From UBA3937 sp050951585 (GTDB lineage Bacteria > Bacillota > Peptococcia > DRI-13 > DTU073), in contig JBMNJI010000007.1 in NCBI GenBank assembly GCA_050951585.1, positions 339,322 to 403,321 on the forward strand: a DNA stretch of 64,000 nt. Reading direction: 5' to 3'. A program made the translations under genes and the position numbers. The notes beneath the pieces are model-generated. The model saw only the letters and a program-made list of their open reading frames with translations, was not told the DNA's origin and made no database searches. Positions 23,809 to 33,041 of this stretch are shown in pieces. Within the stretch, counting starts at the first letter, position 1; each line of letters begins with the position of its first letter.

Positions 23809-25266
23809 TTACATCCTCAATTCATTATTAGCATCATGCGGCAGATATGCTGCAACATTTGTTTCCGGCCTTTCTTCCCGCCTAGAATCGCTCGTTTCGG
23901 CGAAACCCGTACCGTTAACCCCTTCCTCTTGGTGCGGTTCAACAGCTTGTGCCTCAGGCGGCACATTTTGCCCATTTTCCGGCGCACTCTGCTCACTCGT
24001 CTTCACTTTGCTTATCCGGATCTTCTCGATCCGATGACCATCCATCGCCCAGACAGTCATTTCCAGGCCGGCGATTTCTACTTGGTCTCCTTCAACCGGC
24101 ACGCGATCCAGGAGAGAAAAAACTAGTCCACCTACGGTATCTGCTTCTTCAAATTGCAAATCGGTATCCAGGTACTCATTTAATTCCTCAATGCGCATCC
24201 CGCCATTAATCTCGATCAAATCCTGATCAAGGTACTGAACTAACGGTTCTTCGCTGTCATGCTCGTCTTGAATATCGCCCATAATCTCTTCAATCAAATC
24301 TTCCAGAGTCACCAGACCCGCCGTTCCTCCATATTCATCCAAGACTATCGCCATATGAATCTTTTCTTTTTTCATGCTCATAAAAAGCTCGGTGATCTTC
24401 TTGGTCTCCGGCACAAAAATGGTTTGCCGAACATATTTCTCGGGCGAAAAATCCTGTTTCTCCTCAGCAGAAAGAAAAATCAAATCTTTAATGTGAACAA
24501 CCCCTAGGATATTATCAATAATACTATCGTATACGGGGATACGGGAAAATTGTTCTTCTTTGACCACATTCATTAAATTCTCATAAGATGTCGACTTTTC
24601 TAAAGCAGTAATATCCGCGCGCGGTGTCATGACGTCTTTAACCACCATATCGGCAAATTCGAAGACCCCGTGCAACATTTTCTTTTCCACCTGGTCCATG
24701 GACTCATGCTCTTGTCCGGAGGCTACCAGATCAAGAATGTCCGCTTCAGTATAGCTATTGCTTGAACGTTCCTTTTCGGAAAGCCCTAACCGTTTGCCCA
24801 AAGCTCTCCCCGGCCATTCAAACAACCGTTGGAAAGGGAAAAGGAGATATTTTACCGCCATAATCATTCTGCAGCAACTGCGGCAAATTTGCATCGGGTA
24901 TTTTCTCCCCAATACCTCCGGCACACCTTTCGCTAAAAAAATGAATAAAGCAAGTAACCCGATAATGATCAAAAACATCGTAACGGTTTGCTGCCCGCTT
25001 AAAGAGATCTTATAAAGCAACAATGTTCCTGCCACAACCGAACCGATGCCGGCAATCCATTTCCCGAAACATAATGCATCAAAAACCTGATTAGGTGCTT
25101 CGAGAATCCCATTTACTAAAATTACTCTGGGATCAATTCTATTCTCTGGTTGCTGAAGACGCACTTTGTTTAAAGCATTCAAGGCACATTCCCAAGTCGC
25201 TAAAAGGCCTGCCACCAACATCAAAAGAAGAAACAAGATTAACTGTATACTACCGTCGGGGTCCAA
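23809..25266 (-). CDS. CNNM/HlyC-CorC family membrane protein
   Basis: Predicted divalent-metal (Mg2+/Co2+) efflux or regulator protein, 485 aa. Order: a CNNM membrane domain with about four helices (LILFLLLMLVAGLLATWEC at the N-terminus), a CBS pair at about 215-335 (VMTPRADITALEKS; VHIKDLIFL; LDEYGGTAGLVTLEDLIEEI), then the CorC/HlyC domain (about 350-425). A disordered, acidic and Gln/Glu-rich tail of some 60 residues follows. The start is TTG (TTG GAC CCC) after GAGGGAG. It is usually called hemolysin-like, but a transport role is more likely. Confidence 0.9.
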   Translation of the reverse strand: MDPDGSIQLILFLLLMLVAGLLATWECALNALNKVRLQQPENRIDPRVILVNGILEAPNQVFDALCFGKWIAGIGSVVAGTLLLYKISLSGQQTVTMFLIIIGLLALFIFLAKGVPEVLGRKYPMQICRSCCRMIMAVKYLLFPFQRLFEWPGRALGKRLGLSEKERSSNSYTEADILDLVASGQEHESMDQVEKKMLHGVFEFADMVVKDVMTPRADITALEKSTSYENLMNVVKEEQFSRIPVYDSIIDNILGVVHIKDLIFLSAEEKQDFSPEKYVRQTIFVPETKKITELFMSMKKEKIHMAIVLDEYGGTAGLVTLEDLIEEIMGDIQDEHDSEEPLVQYLDQDLIEINGGMRIEELNEYLDTDLQFEEADTVGGLVFSLLDRVPVEGDQVEIAGLEMTVWAMDGHRIEKIRISKVKTSEQSAPENGQNVPPEAQAVEPHQEEGVNGTGFAETSDSRREERPETNVAAYLPHDANNELRM

Positions 25267-25376
25267 TGAAAACCAACTCCCTCTTTATATTCATTATATT
25301 CATTAAAAACAAACTATCCTTTACGTATTATACTATAAAGACAGAAAAATTAAAACATTGAAGTTTTCTCCTCTTT

Positions 25377-26411
25377 TTACCGAAGCCGTAATTGGGGAAC
25401 CGCATTCAGATCCCAACCGGAGCGTTCCCCTTTCAAATAACGATAATAGCCGGCGCAGGCAATCATGGCCGCATTATCCGTACAAAACTCAATGGGCGGA
25501 TAAGCCAGTTTAATCCCCTCAATCGCACACCTTTTTTGCATCTCGCTGCGGAGAAAACTATTCGCTGAAACGCCCCCGGCCATCAGTACTGTGGACAGCT
25601 TTCTCTGTTTCACGGCCTGAATGGTTTTTTCGACCAAAACCTCCACGACGCTGGTTTGGAAACTGGCGGCCAAATCGGCTTTCGCTATTTCTTCACCTTT
25701 TTGCGCAGCTTTATGCAGATAATTCAGCACCGCTGTTTTTAAACCACTGAAGCTGAAATCATAACTATGTTCTCCCAGCCAGGCACGTGGTAACGGGACA
25801 GCCTGACCATTGCCCTCCGCGGCTAAGCGGTCCAAAAGCGGTCCGCCCGGATAGCCAAGCCCCATCGCCCGGGCTACTTTGTCATAGGCTTCGCCGGCCG
25901 CATCATCCTGGGTCTCGCCCAAAAAATGATATTCCCCATGACCAGTCATTTCCACCAGCGCGGTATGTCCGCCTGAAACGATCAAACAGACTAAAGGAAA
26001 TTCCCTTTTCTCCCCGTTCAACCAGTTAGCATAAATATGCCCTTCAATATGATTTACGCCGATCAAGGGCAGGTTAAGGCTATAAGCCAGGGCCTTGGCG
26101 GTACTGACCCCTACCAACAAGGCGCCCACTAAGCCCGGCCCATAAGTGACGGCAATCGCCGTTAGATCAGCAAAGCGCAGCCCTGCCTCTTCCAGGGCTA
26201 GCGCAATCAAACGATTGACCTGCTCCAGATGCTGCCGTGAAGCAATTTCCGGCACGACTCCGCCATACTGCTGATGAGTCTTAATTTGTGACGAAACCAG
26301 ATTAGCCAGGAGCTCCTCCCCATCAGCGAGAATCGCTACCGCCGTTTCATCACAGCTTGTCTCAATCGCCATGATAATCTCTCTGTTCTTTCCAGTCATG
26401 CTCGTTTTCAT
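25377..26411 (-). CDS. tsaD: tRNA t6A threonylcarbamoyltransferase TsaD
   Basis: Transfers the threonylcarbamoyl group to A37 of ANN-decoding tRNAs with TsaB and TsaE, 344 aa. The ASKHA-type opening AIETSCDETAVAIL, the metal-binding HIEGHIYA (His ligands near residues 123-127), LIVSGGHTALV and CTDNAAMIACAGY are all present. The ATG at 26411 lies only 2 nt after the rimI stop region. The later ATG at 26372 (MAIETSCDE) has a better-placed AGAGAG and could be the true start. It is clustered with rimI, tsaB and tsaE. Confidence 0.96.
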   Translation of the reverse strand: MKTSMTGKNREIIMAIETSCDETAVAILADGEELLANLVSSQIKTHQQYGGVVPEIASRQHLEQVNRLIALALEEAGLRFADLTAIAVTYGPGLVGALLVGVSTAKALAYSLNLPLIGVNHIEGHIYANWLNGEKREFPLVCLIVSGGHTALVEMTGHGEYHFLGETQDDAAGEAYDKVARAMGLGYPGGPLLDRLAAEGNGQAVPLPRAWLGEHSYDFSFSGLKTAVLNYLHKAAQKGEEIAKADLAASFQTSVVEVLVEKTIQAVKQRKLSTVLMAGGVSANSFLRSEMQKRCAIEGIKLAYPPIEFCTDNAAMIACAGYYRYLKGERSGWDLNAVPQLRLR

Positions 26412-26413
26412 CC

Positions 26414-26899
26414 TTACTCAAGAATCTCCTTCTCCAAAAGCTCTTTCCACATAATCAACGCATCTTCGTTCGTATCGCTGTAATAACCGGGGCGAATTCC
26501 GGCCACCGTAAACCCCAGCTTAGTATATAACCTTTGCGCCCGCTGATTGGAAACCCGAACCTCTAAGGTCATCCGGCTCGCCCCTTTCCGAAGCGCCAGC
26601 GCAAACATCCCTTTCATTAGAAATTCCCCTAACCGTTTTCCCCGATAGGCTGGTGTAATAGCAATATTGGTAATATGCACTTCATCGAGGATTATCCACA
26701 TCCCACCATAGCCAAGCACCTCAGCGGGATTCTCTTCTGTTGTCACAATGAGATAATAAGCAAACTCATTGTCCGCCAGTTCACAGCTAAAAGCGTAGGA
26801 GGACCAGGGGGTCGGAAAAGATTTTTTCTCAATCTCCACCACCTGAGGGACATCTTCTTTTTTCATCGGTCTTAAGAAATAATGTAACTCCATCGGCAA
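26414..26899 (-). CDS. rimI: Ribosomal protein S18-alanine N-acetyltransferase RimI
   Basis: GNAT acetyltransferase of 161 aa that acetylates N-terminal alanine of a ribosomal protein. The acetyl-CoA loop ITPAYRGKRLGEFLMKG (about 77-93) and the downstream LEVRVSNQRAQRLYTKLGF are the family pattern. It lies between tsaB and tsaD with 6 and 2 nt gaps, a gene order common in Firmicutes and consistent with co-translation. A broader role in protein N-acetylation cannot be excluded. Confidence 0.93.
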   Translation of the reverse strand: MPMELHYFLRPMKKEDVPQVVEIEKKSFPTPWSSYAFSCELADNEFAYYLIVTTEENPAEVLGYGGMWIILDEVHITNIAITPAYRGKRLGEFLMKGMFALALRKGASRMTLEVRVSNQRAQRLYTKLGFTVAGIRPGYYSDTNEDALIMWKELLEKEILE

Positions 26900-26905
26900 G
26901 GCTCC

Positions 26906-27643
26906 TCAACAGTTTTGGCCAACCTGAGCAAGCTTACGCTGCGCTTCAGAAGCACGTATATACAAAGGTTTTAAAGTGAATAAATCATCCTGCTCTCCGC
27001 GCAGTAGTTTTTCCTTACCCAACCAGGCAACACTGGCTCCTCTTGCCGTCAAAAACGGAACAGCCGGATAAACTGCGTTTTCTCCCAAAACATCCCGCCA
27101 GATTTCTTGATAATCAAGGGCCCCATCGCCGCACAGCAAAACAGGCTCATTGGATGAGCGGAGTTTTTCCGCCCAAAGCTTTGGATTCACTGCCTGATAA
27201 GGCTCCAGCAATTCCGGCATTTGCTGACTGTTTGTTTGCTGACTGTCCAACTTACTGCCCAACCTGAAAAGCGCCGTATACACTTCATCCCGCCGGGCAT
27301 TCAACAGCGGGCAGACGAGTCCCGGACGCCCTGTCTCCAGATAGGCCAACGCCAGTAAAGTCGGAATACTAACGATCGGAACAGCCAGCCCCTGAGCTAA
27401 TCCTTTCGCGGTGGCCATCCCAATCCGCAAACCGGTAAAAGAACCGGGACCGCCGGCAATAGCGATTCCGCCAAGATCAGCAGATTTCAGCTTGGTCTGG
27501 CGTAACAACTCATCAATTAAAGGAAGTAACTGTTCCGAATGCGTCAAACCGATATTTAATGTAATCTCACCTAATAATTTTTCCTCCGATACCACCGCAA
27601 CCGATGCAATGGGCGTAGAACTCTCGATCCCTAAGACGATCAT
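26906..27643 (-). CDS. tsaB: tRNA t6A complex subunit TsaB
   Basis: Inactive TsaD paralogue that scaffolds t6A synthesis, 245 aa. The opening MIVLGIESSTPIASVAVV and the GGPGSFTGLRIGMATAKGLA block (65-84) are diagnostic. Near residues 130-150 there is a family-atypical insertion with a small repeated SQQ motif (DSQQTNSQQMPELLEPY), probably a loop. It begins the tsaB-rimI-tsaD group; tsaE lies 190 nt upstream on the same strand. Confidence 0.93.
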   Translation of the reverse strand: MIVLGIESSTPIASVAVVSEEKLLGEITLNIGLTHSEQLLPLIDELLRQTKLKSADLGGIAIAGGPGSFTGLRIGMATAKGLAQGLAVPIVSIPTLLALAYLETGRPGLVCPLLNARRDEVYTALFRLGSKLDSQQTNSQQMPELLEPYQAVNPKLWAEKLRSSNEPVLLCGDGALDYQEIWRDVLGENAVYPAVPFLTARGASVAWLGKEKLLRGEQDDLFTLKPLYIRASEAQRKLAQVGQNC

Positions 27644-27835
27644 CTCCGCTAACCTCTTTTCCTCATTAACCCAACAGCTCTAGCCAATATGCAAAAGCAA
27701 ACACATTACCTAAAACCTTCGCTTAACCCAGCTTAATCTGAGCGCTTATTATACTCCGGGCACTTCTTTTCATTTGTTGTATAAACCTTTGGTTTGTTCT
27801 CCTCGTATGCTGTGCAATATGGATGTTGATTGTAT

Positions 27836-28309
27836 TTATTTTGTTAGCTTCTGAATAAAGTTTTTCATCGACTCACCATGGGGATAAAAGGTCAGCAAAC
27901 GCCCTTCTCCCCGTTCCGGCCGATAGATGTGCGAAATGACTACCTGCAAATACGTACCCGGCAGATAAGGCTGAATCAAATCGCTCCATTCAATCGCCGC
28001 CACCCAGGGTGCTTCAAAATACTCTTCATAGCCTAACTCTTCAAAAGCCTGCGGAAAAGGCAGCCGATATACATCAAAATGCGCCAGGGAAAGCCTTCCC
28101 TGATATAAATGCAAGAGGGTAAAGGTGGGGCTGGTCACCGGCCCTTCCGCGTTAAGCCCCTCCGCGATACCCTTCACCAGTTGCGTTTTCCCCGCACCTA
28201 ATTGCCCTTCAAGGGCAATAACTTCGCCGCCCTCCAAATGTGCGGCCATTTTTCGACCAATGGCCAGGGTTTCTTCGGGAGAAAAAGACTCAAAACTAAG
28301 CTCTTCCAC
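27836..28309 (-). CDS. tsaE: tRNA t6A complex ATPase TsaE
   Basis: P-loop ATPase that powers turnover of the TsaB-TsaD complex, 157 aa. Walker A is GQLGAGKT at 35-42. The VTSPTFTLLHLYQGR stretch and the conserved HFDVYRL and EWSDLIQPYLP blocks follow. It is the first of the t6A genes in transcription order. The 190-nt gap to tsaB contains a TATAAT on the minus strand but no good -35, so a separate promoter there is only possible. Confidence 0.94.
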   Translation of the reverse strand: MEELSFESFSPEETLAIGRKMAAHLEGGEVIALEGQLGAGKTQLVKGIAEGLNAEGPVTSPTFTLLHLYQGRLSLAHFDVYRLPFPQAFEELGYEEYFEAPWVAAIEWSDLIQPYLPGTYLQVVISHIYRPERGEGRLLTFYPHGESMKNFIQKLTK

Positions 28310-28345
28310 GTACAGCGCACTTCCTATCTCACAAATTCTTTTAAA

Positions 28346-29644
28346 TTAATCAGCCTCAGTTTTTACACCACTATCATAAACCACTTTACCATCTATATAT
28401 ACTCTCTCAATTCGGGAACGCCAATCCAACGGATAAGCCGACATAATGACCAAATCTGCATCCTTGCCTGCTTCGATGCTCCCGATTCTTTTATCCTGTT
28501 TCAGAATTCGGGCCGGATTAAGGGTAATCGCCTGTAAAGCGGCTTCTTCGGACATGCCATTTTTTACTGCTAAAGCCGCACAAAGAGGCAAATACTGTAC
28601 CGGGATCACATTATGATCTGTCGTGAGCGCCACCAGAATACCGGCCTTTTCTAACAAAGCAGCGGTACGCCAGGTCATGCCCGCCAGCTCCACTTTACTT
28701 CTACTTGATAAAGTAGGCCCGAGGACTACCGGAATATTCCTTTTCTGCAACTCCGGAATGACTTTATGGGCCTCCGTGCCATGTTCCAGAACCATCTCAA
28801 TCCCAAACTCATCAGTAATCCGTAAGGCCGTAAGAATATCGTCAGCCCGGTGAGCATGAACTCTCAGCGGGATTTTTTTCTGCAACACCAGTGCCATATT
28901 CTCCATCCCTAAATCCCGTTCAAAAACCTCGTCGGAGGAAGGGGTTTTGGACTTTTTATTCAAGTAATCCTCCGCATCAATCAAAGTCTGCCGCAATAAC
29001 GCGGCAATTCCCATCCGCGTACAAGGCACCTTTTTTTGTTCATTAAACACGCGCTTGGGGTTTTCCCCAAAAGCCACCTTAAGTCCGGCCTGGGCTGCCA
29101 GGATCATTTCCTCAAAGCTATTCCCGGCTGTCTTCATCACCATATTCGTTCCGCCAATCACATTGGCGCTGCCGGGGCCGGTCATGACAGCCGTCACCCC
29201 ACCACTTGCCGCATCACAAAAACCCAAATCAAGAGGATTCACCGCATCAAGGGCGCGCAATTCCGGGGTCACCGGCTCGGTAAATTCGTTCAAATCATCA
29301 CCATCATCCTGAAAAATCTCCTCCAGAATGCCTAAATGCGTGTGGGCATCAATAAAACCCGGGAATACGATTTTGCCTTCTAAATCCTCTACTTGCACAT
29401 CCGCCGGATTTCCTTCTCCCGGCTCCGCACCATTGCCGGCCTGGTCATAGTCAACTCCCCCGTCACCAGTTGCTGTCTTTCCATCGTTGACAGCGGCAAT
29501 TGCTGCCGCCTCCGCTAGGGAGAGCTCTTCTCCCACATACTTAATCGTCTTGCCCCGGAGAACAACCATCCCCTTGGCATAGACCTGACCATTCATCGTA
29601 TAGATCTGGCCATTTTTTAATACCGTCACCCTATTTTGACTCAC
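28346..29644 (-). CDS. Metal-dependent amidohydrolase
   Basis: Cytoplasmic amidohydrolase of the imidazolonepropionase-like group, 432 aa. Metal ligands are visible in FPGFIDAHTHLG (about 93-104), RVHAHRADDI, the VLEHGTEAHK His, and TTDHN near residue 340. The C-terminal AITLNPARILKQDKRIGSIEAGKDADLVI block is typical. Residues about 44-86 are an unusual Ala/Gly/Asp-rich acidic insertion between the first beta-sandwich strands. The substrate cannot be named. The gene stands between tsaE and tex. Confidence 0.87.
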   Translation of the reverse strand: MSQNRVTVLKNGQIYTMNGQVYAKGMVVLRGKTIKYVGEELSLAEAAAIAAVNDGKTATGDGGVDYDQAGNGAEPGEGNPADVQVEDLEGKIVFPGFIDAHTHLGILEEIFQDDGDDLNEFTEPVTPELRALDAVNPLDLGFCDAASGGVTAVMTGPGSANVIGGTNMVMKTAGNSFEEMILAAQAGLKVAFGENPKRVFNEQKKVPCTRMGIAALLRQTLIDAEDYLNKKSKTPSSDEVFERDLGMENMALVLQKKIPLRVHAHRADDILTALRITDEFGIEMVLEHGTEAHKVIPELQKRNIPVVLGPTLSSRSKVELAGMTWRTAALLEKAGILVALTTDHNVIPVQYLPLCAALAVKNGMSEEAALQAITLNPARILKQDKRIGSIEAGKDADLVIMSAYPLDWRSRIERVYIDGKVVYDSGVKTEAD

Positions 29645-29771
29645 GCTTTTACTCCTCTACTTTCTCGATTTTTCGTCACCATCATATTATCATACATATT
29701 ATCATTCATCATGTCATCAGCTTATTTGCTATATTTTTTTCAGGTTGTTTTTCCTGTTAGTCTATCGTGGC

Positions 29772-31958
29772 TCAGATCAGCATCGATAAACCGATCCGTC
29801 CTCTCGCCCGGTCCACTTGTAAAACCTTGACCTTCACAATATCCCCCACGGAGACAATATCCAAAGGGTGTTTCACAAATTTTGCACTTAACTGCGACAG
29901 ATGAACCAGCCCGTCCTGCTTTACTCCGATATCCACAAAGGCGCCAAAATCCACCACATTCCTTACCGTACCCGTCAGAACCATGCCTTCACGTAAATCC
30001 TCCAACGACAGAACATCCCGCCGCAAAAGAACAGGCGGCAAATCCTCCCGCGGGTCGCGACCGGGTCTTTTCAATGCTTCCACAATATCACGCACCGTAG
30101 GAACTCCGGCGCCCAGGCTTTTGGCTAAGGCTTGCGGGTCCACCTTCTCTAAGGCCGCTCTGATTTCCTGTTCCCGCGTGGCCAGGTCCTGTACCCGAAA
30201 ACCCACCTGGGCAAGGATTTGTTCGGCTAAAGGGTAAGATTCGGGATGAACGGGCGTATTCTCCAAAGGATTATCACCGCCGACAATCCGCAAAAATCCC
30301 GCACATTGTTCAAACGTTCGCTCGCCGAGACGCGGCACCGCCAATAATTCCTTCCTGGTACGAAATTTGCCTGTTTTCTCCCGCCGCTCTACTACCGCCT
30401 TTGCTATCGCCGGACTAAGCCCCGCCACATATTGCAGCAAGGCCGGTGAGGCTGTATTTAATTCTACCCCCACCGTATTGACACAATGCTCCACTACTCC
30501 CTGGAGAGCCCGCCCGAGCTCTTTCGTATTCACATCATGCTGGTATTGTCCCACCCCGATCGCCTTGGGATCAATTTTCACCAATTCGGCCAAAGGATCC
30601 TGAATCCTGCGGGCGATTGAGACCCCGCTCCGATAAGATAAATCTAAATCGGGAAACTCCTCGCGCGCTAGCGGGGAGGCAGAATAAACAGATGCTCCCG
30701 CTTCACTGACAATAGTATAACTGACCGCTAATTTCTCTTCTTTGATTAAATCCGCCACAAAACATTCCGTCTCCCGTGAAGCCGTTCCATTGCCAATCGT
30801 AATTGCCGTAACCTGCCACCTTTCGATCATGGCCTTGACCTTTTCCGCTGCTTCTTTTTTCGCTTCCTGCGGCGGATGAGGAAAGATCACTCCTGTTTCC
30901 AGAAGCTTCCCTGTATCATTAACGACAGCCAGCTTACAGCCGGTACGAAATCCCGGGTCTATCCCCATCACAATCTGTCCACGTACCGGTTGCTGCAAAA
31001 GCAGATTGCGCAAATTCTTCGAGAATACAACAATGGCCTGTTGCTCCCCTTTTGCGGTTAAATCCCGGCGTATCTCTCTTTCCAGACTGGGGTACAGTAA
31101 CCGGCTTAGCCCATCCGCGATTGCCTCTTTTAGCTGTGCTGCCCCCAGACTCTGCGGATTCGTCACTACTTTACTGCACAAAAGCGGCAAAAGCTCCTCT
31201 TCCGGAACAGCAATCTTCACTTGCAATACTTCTTCCTTCTCGCCTCGGTTAATGGCCAAAATACGGTGGGGAGGGATTTGGCGCACCGACTCCGCATACT
31301 CATAATACATCTCATAAGGAGTGGGGCTTAGCTCTGTGTTTTCCGCGTTATTAATGTTCGCGGCCCCTTTTGCCCGCACGACCCTGGTAACCAGTAAGCC
31401 CTTCGCATAGATCAACCTGCGGGCGGCTTCGCGCAGGACAGGGTCATCCGCGACCTCTTCGGCCACAATATCCCTGGCTCCTGCCAGGGCTTCCTCGGGT
31501 GTGTTAACCTCAAGTTCCGGATTTAGATACTGTGCGGCCAGAACGGAAAGGTCCCCTTCCACCAGGGACTGGTCTTTAAGCAATAAAGCCAACGGCTCAA
31601 GCCCCTTCTCCCGCGCTATACTTGCTTTGGTACGACGCTTCGGACGAAAGGGGCGGTATAAGTCTTCTACCTGCTGCATTGTCGTCGCCGCCTGAATAGC
31701 GTTTTCCAAGTCAGGCGTCAATTTTTCCTGTTCACCGATCAGGCGGATTACTTCTTCCTTACGTTGAACAAGGTTCTGTAAATATGCTAACCGTTCAGCC
31801 AAACGGCGCAGCATCACTTCATCCATTTCTCCGGTCGCTTCTTTACGATACCGTGCGATAAAAGGAATTGTATTTCCATCATCCAGTAATTGAATCGCCT
31901 GGGCCGTTCCTGGCAAAGGCCAGCCCAGTTCTTGCGCTAATATTGCCGCAAAATCCAT
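29772..31958 (-). CDS. tex: Tex-family RNA-binding transcription accessory protein
   Basis: Nucleic-acid-binding protein of 728 aa with the standard Tex plan. It has an N-terminal helical domain (TIPFIARYRKEATGEMDE), a YqgF/RuvC-like domain (GIDPGFRTGCKLAVV, about 335-350), helix-hairpin-helix repeats (VGVELNTASPALLQYVAG; GKFRTRKELLAVPRLGE), and a C-terminal S1 domain (LREGMVLTGTVRNVVDFGAF to GRIGLSML). It influences transcription and stress tolerance in several bacteria; the molecular job remains unclear. It ends right after the S1 domain, without the tail seen in some homologues. Confidence 0.95.
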   Translation of the reverse strand: MDFAAILAQELGWPLPGTAQAIQLLDDGNTIPFIARYRKEATGEMDEVMLRRLAERLAYLQNLVQRKEEVIRLIGEQEKLTPDLENAIQAATTMQQVEDLYRPFRPKRRTKASIAREKGLEPLALLLKDQSLVEGDLSVLAAQYLNPELEVNTPEEALAGARDIVAEEVADDPVLREAARRLIYAKGLLVTRVVRAKGAANINNAENTELSPTPYEMYYEYAESVRQIPPHRILAINRGEKEEVLQVKIAVPEEELLPLLCSKVVTNPQSLGAAQLKEAIADGLSRLLYPSLEREIRRDLTAKGEQQAIVVFSKNLRNLLLQQPVRGQIVMGIDPGFRTGCKLAVVNDTGKLLETGVIFPHPPQEAKKEAAEKVKAMIERWQVTAITIGNGTASRETECFVADLIKEEKLAVSYTIVSEAGASVYSASPLAREEFPDLDLSYRSGVSIARRIQDPLAELVKIDPKAIGVGQYQHDVNTKELGRALQGVVEHCVNTVGVELNTASPALLQYVAGLSPAIAKAVVERREKTGKFRTRKELLAVPRLGERTFEQCAGFLRIVGGDNPLENTPVHPESYPLAEQILAQVGFRVQDLATREQEIRAALEKVDPQALAKSLGAGVPTVRDIVEALKRPGRDPREDLPPVLLRRDVLSLEDLREGMVLTGTVRNVVDFGAFVDIGVKQDGLVHLSQLSAKFVKHPLDIVSVGDIVKVKVLQVDRARGRIGLSMLI

Positions 31959-32010
31959 CTCGCCTGGTTCTCCTTCATAAAAATGTACTTGTTAGCTCCA
32001 ATATCCAGCC

Positions 32011-33036
32011 TTACTCGGCTCTTGCGCCTGCCCCTTTGATGGAAAAAGCAGGTCTGATTTCCCCGACAAGCTTATTACAAGCATTATAGATGAGGCCTTT
32101 GCTGTATGCTGATAGCCTGTCCTTTTCCTTGGCTGTTAAAAACCCTAGCTGATCCAATAAGGAAATGACCACCGGTGGTATGACCCGCTCATTTCCATCG
32201 GCGATCTTCACGGCAATCCCGATTCCTTCGTCCGGAATCCCCAGACAATAAACCCCTTCGGCGCCGTCTTGGGCGATAAATTTACTGCCTGTCGCCTTCA
32301 ACAAATCCGTCGTAAACCGATCCGTGCCGGCAAGCAAAAAGGGATAAGAGGAATAAATAGCTTTGACAATCTCACAGGCAGTATTCCTTACTTCACTAAA
32401 ATGGATCGGCACGGCAAGCTTCGCATAGGCATACGCCATTCTTTCGATACTGAGCGCAAAAGTAGGCACGTTACAGCTGTCTATGCCCAACGGAATGTCC
32501 TCTGGTCGTAAACCGGCCGCCTCAGCCACACATTGGATTATTTCCTGCTGCACAGGATGTTCCGGCAAATAGTAATCATCTAACGGTTGCTTTAAATACC
32601 GTGCCAGGACAAGCATTCCCGCATGGATCCCCGAGGATTCATTGTGTAAGGGCGAAGGATCAACCCCTTCAATTAATAATTGCTCGTAGCTAAACTTATG
32701 ACGAGGGGGCATGATCCCGCAACGCAAATAGTCGGCACTCAACCCGATTTTTTCGAGTACTTCGGAAACCACCTCGCAGTGTTCAGGTTCTCCATTATGA
32801 GAGCCGATAATAATGGCAATGTCTTTTAAAGTAAAGGCATAATCTACTACGACGCCGCTTTCAATTACCGGTAAGGCCTGAAACGGCCTCGCCGCAGAAC
32901 GAAAAAAGGAGAGAGATTGCGTATCGCCTAATGAGGCGAGGATTTTGCCATTTTCATTGACAACCGCAATTATCCCTTGATGAACACTTTCCACCTGTTC
33001 GCCCCGAAGTACCTCCGCTATTTTTGCCGTTTTCAT
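32011..33036 (-). CDS. Asparaginase (rhizobial-type family) with altered active-site motifs
   Basis: Member of the asparaginase II / AnsA family unrelated to type I-II bacterial asparaginases, 341 aa. I chose the ATG at 33036 (MKTAKIAEVLRGE), 9 nt after GGGGG; a TTG at 33045 overlaps the preceding stop. Family blocks GSHNGEPEH, IDSCNVPTFAL and GAEGVYCLGI are present. Two motifs deviate: S47-A-A-R50 where the family has S-x-x-K, and S134-S-G-I137 where it has C-S-G-K. Activity is therefore uncertain. It overlaps the class I amidotransferase gene, with which it forms an operon. Confidence 0.85.
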   Translation of the reverse strand: MKTAKIAEVLRGEQVESVHQGIIAVVNENGKILASLGDTQSLSFFRSAARPFQALPVIESGVVVDYAFTLKDIAIIIGSHNGEPEHCEVVSEVLEKIGLSADYLRCGIMPPRHKFSYEQLLIEGVDPSPLHNESSGIHAGMLVLARYLKQPLDDYYLPEHPVQQEIIQCVAEAAGLRPEDIPLGIDSCNVPTFALSIERMAYAYAKLAVPIHFSEVRNTACEIVKAIYSSYPFLLAGTDRFTTDLLKATGSKFIAQDGAEGVYCLGIPDEGIGIAVKIADGNERVIPPVVISLLDQLGFLTAKEKDRLSAYSKGLIYNACNKLVGEIRPAFSIKGAGARAE

Positions 33037-33041
33037 ACTTA

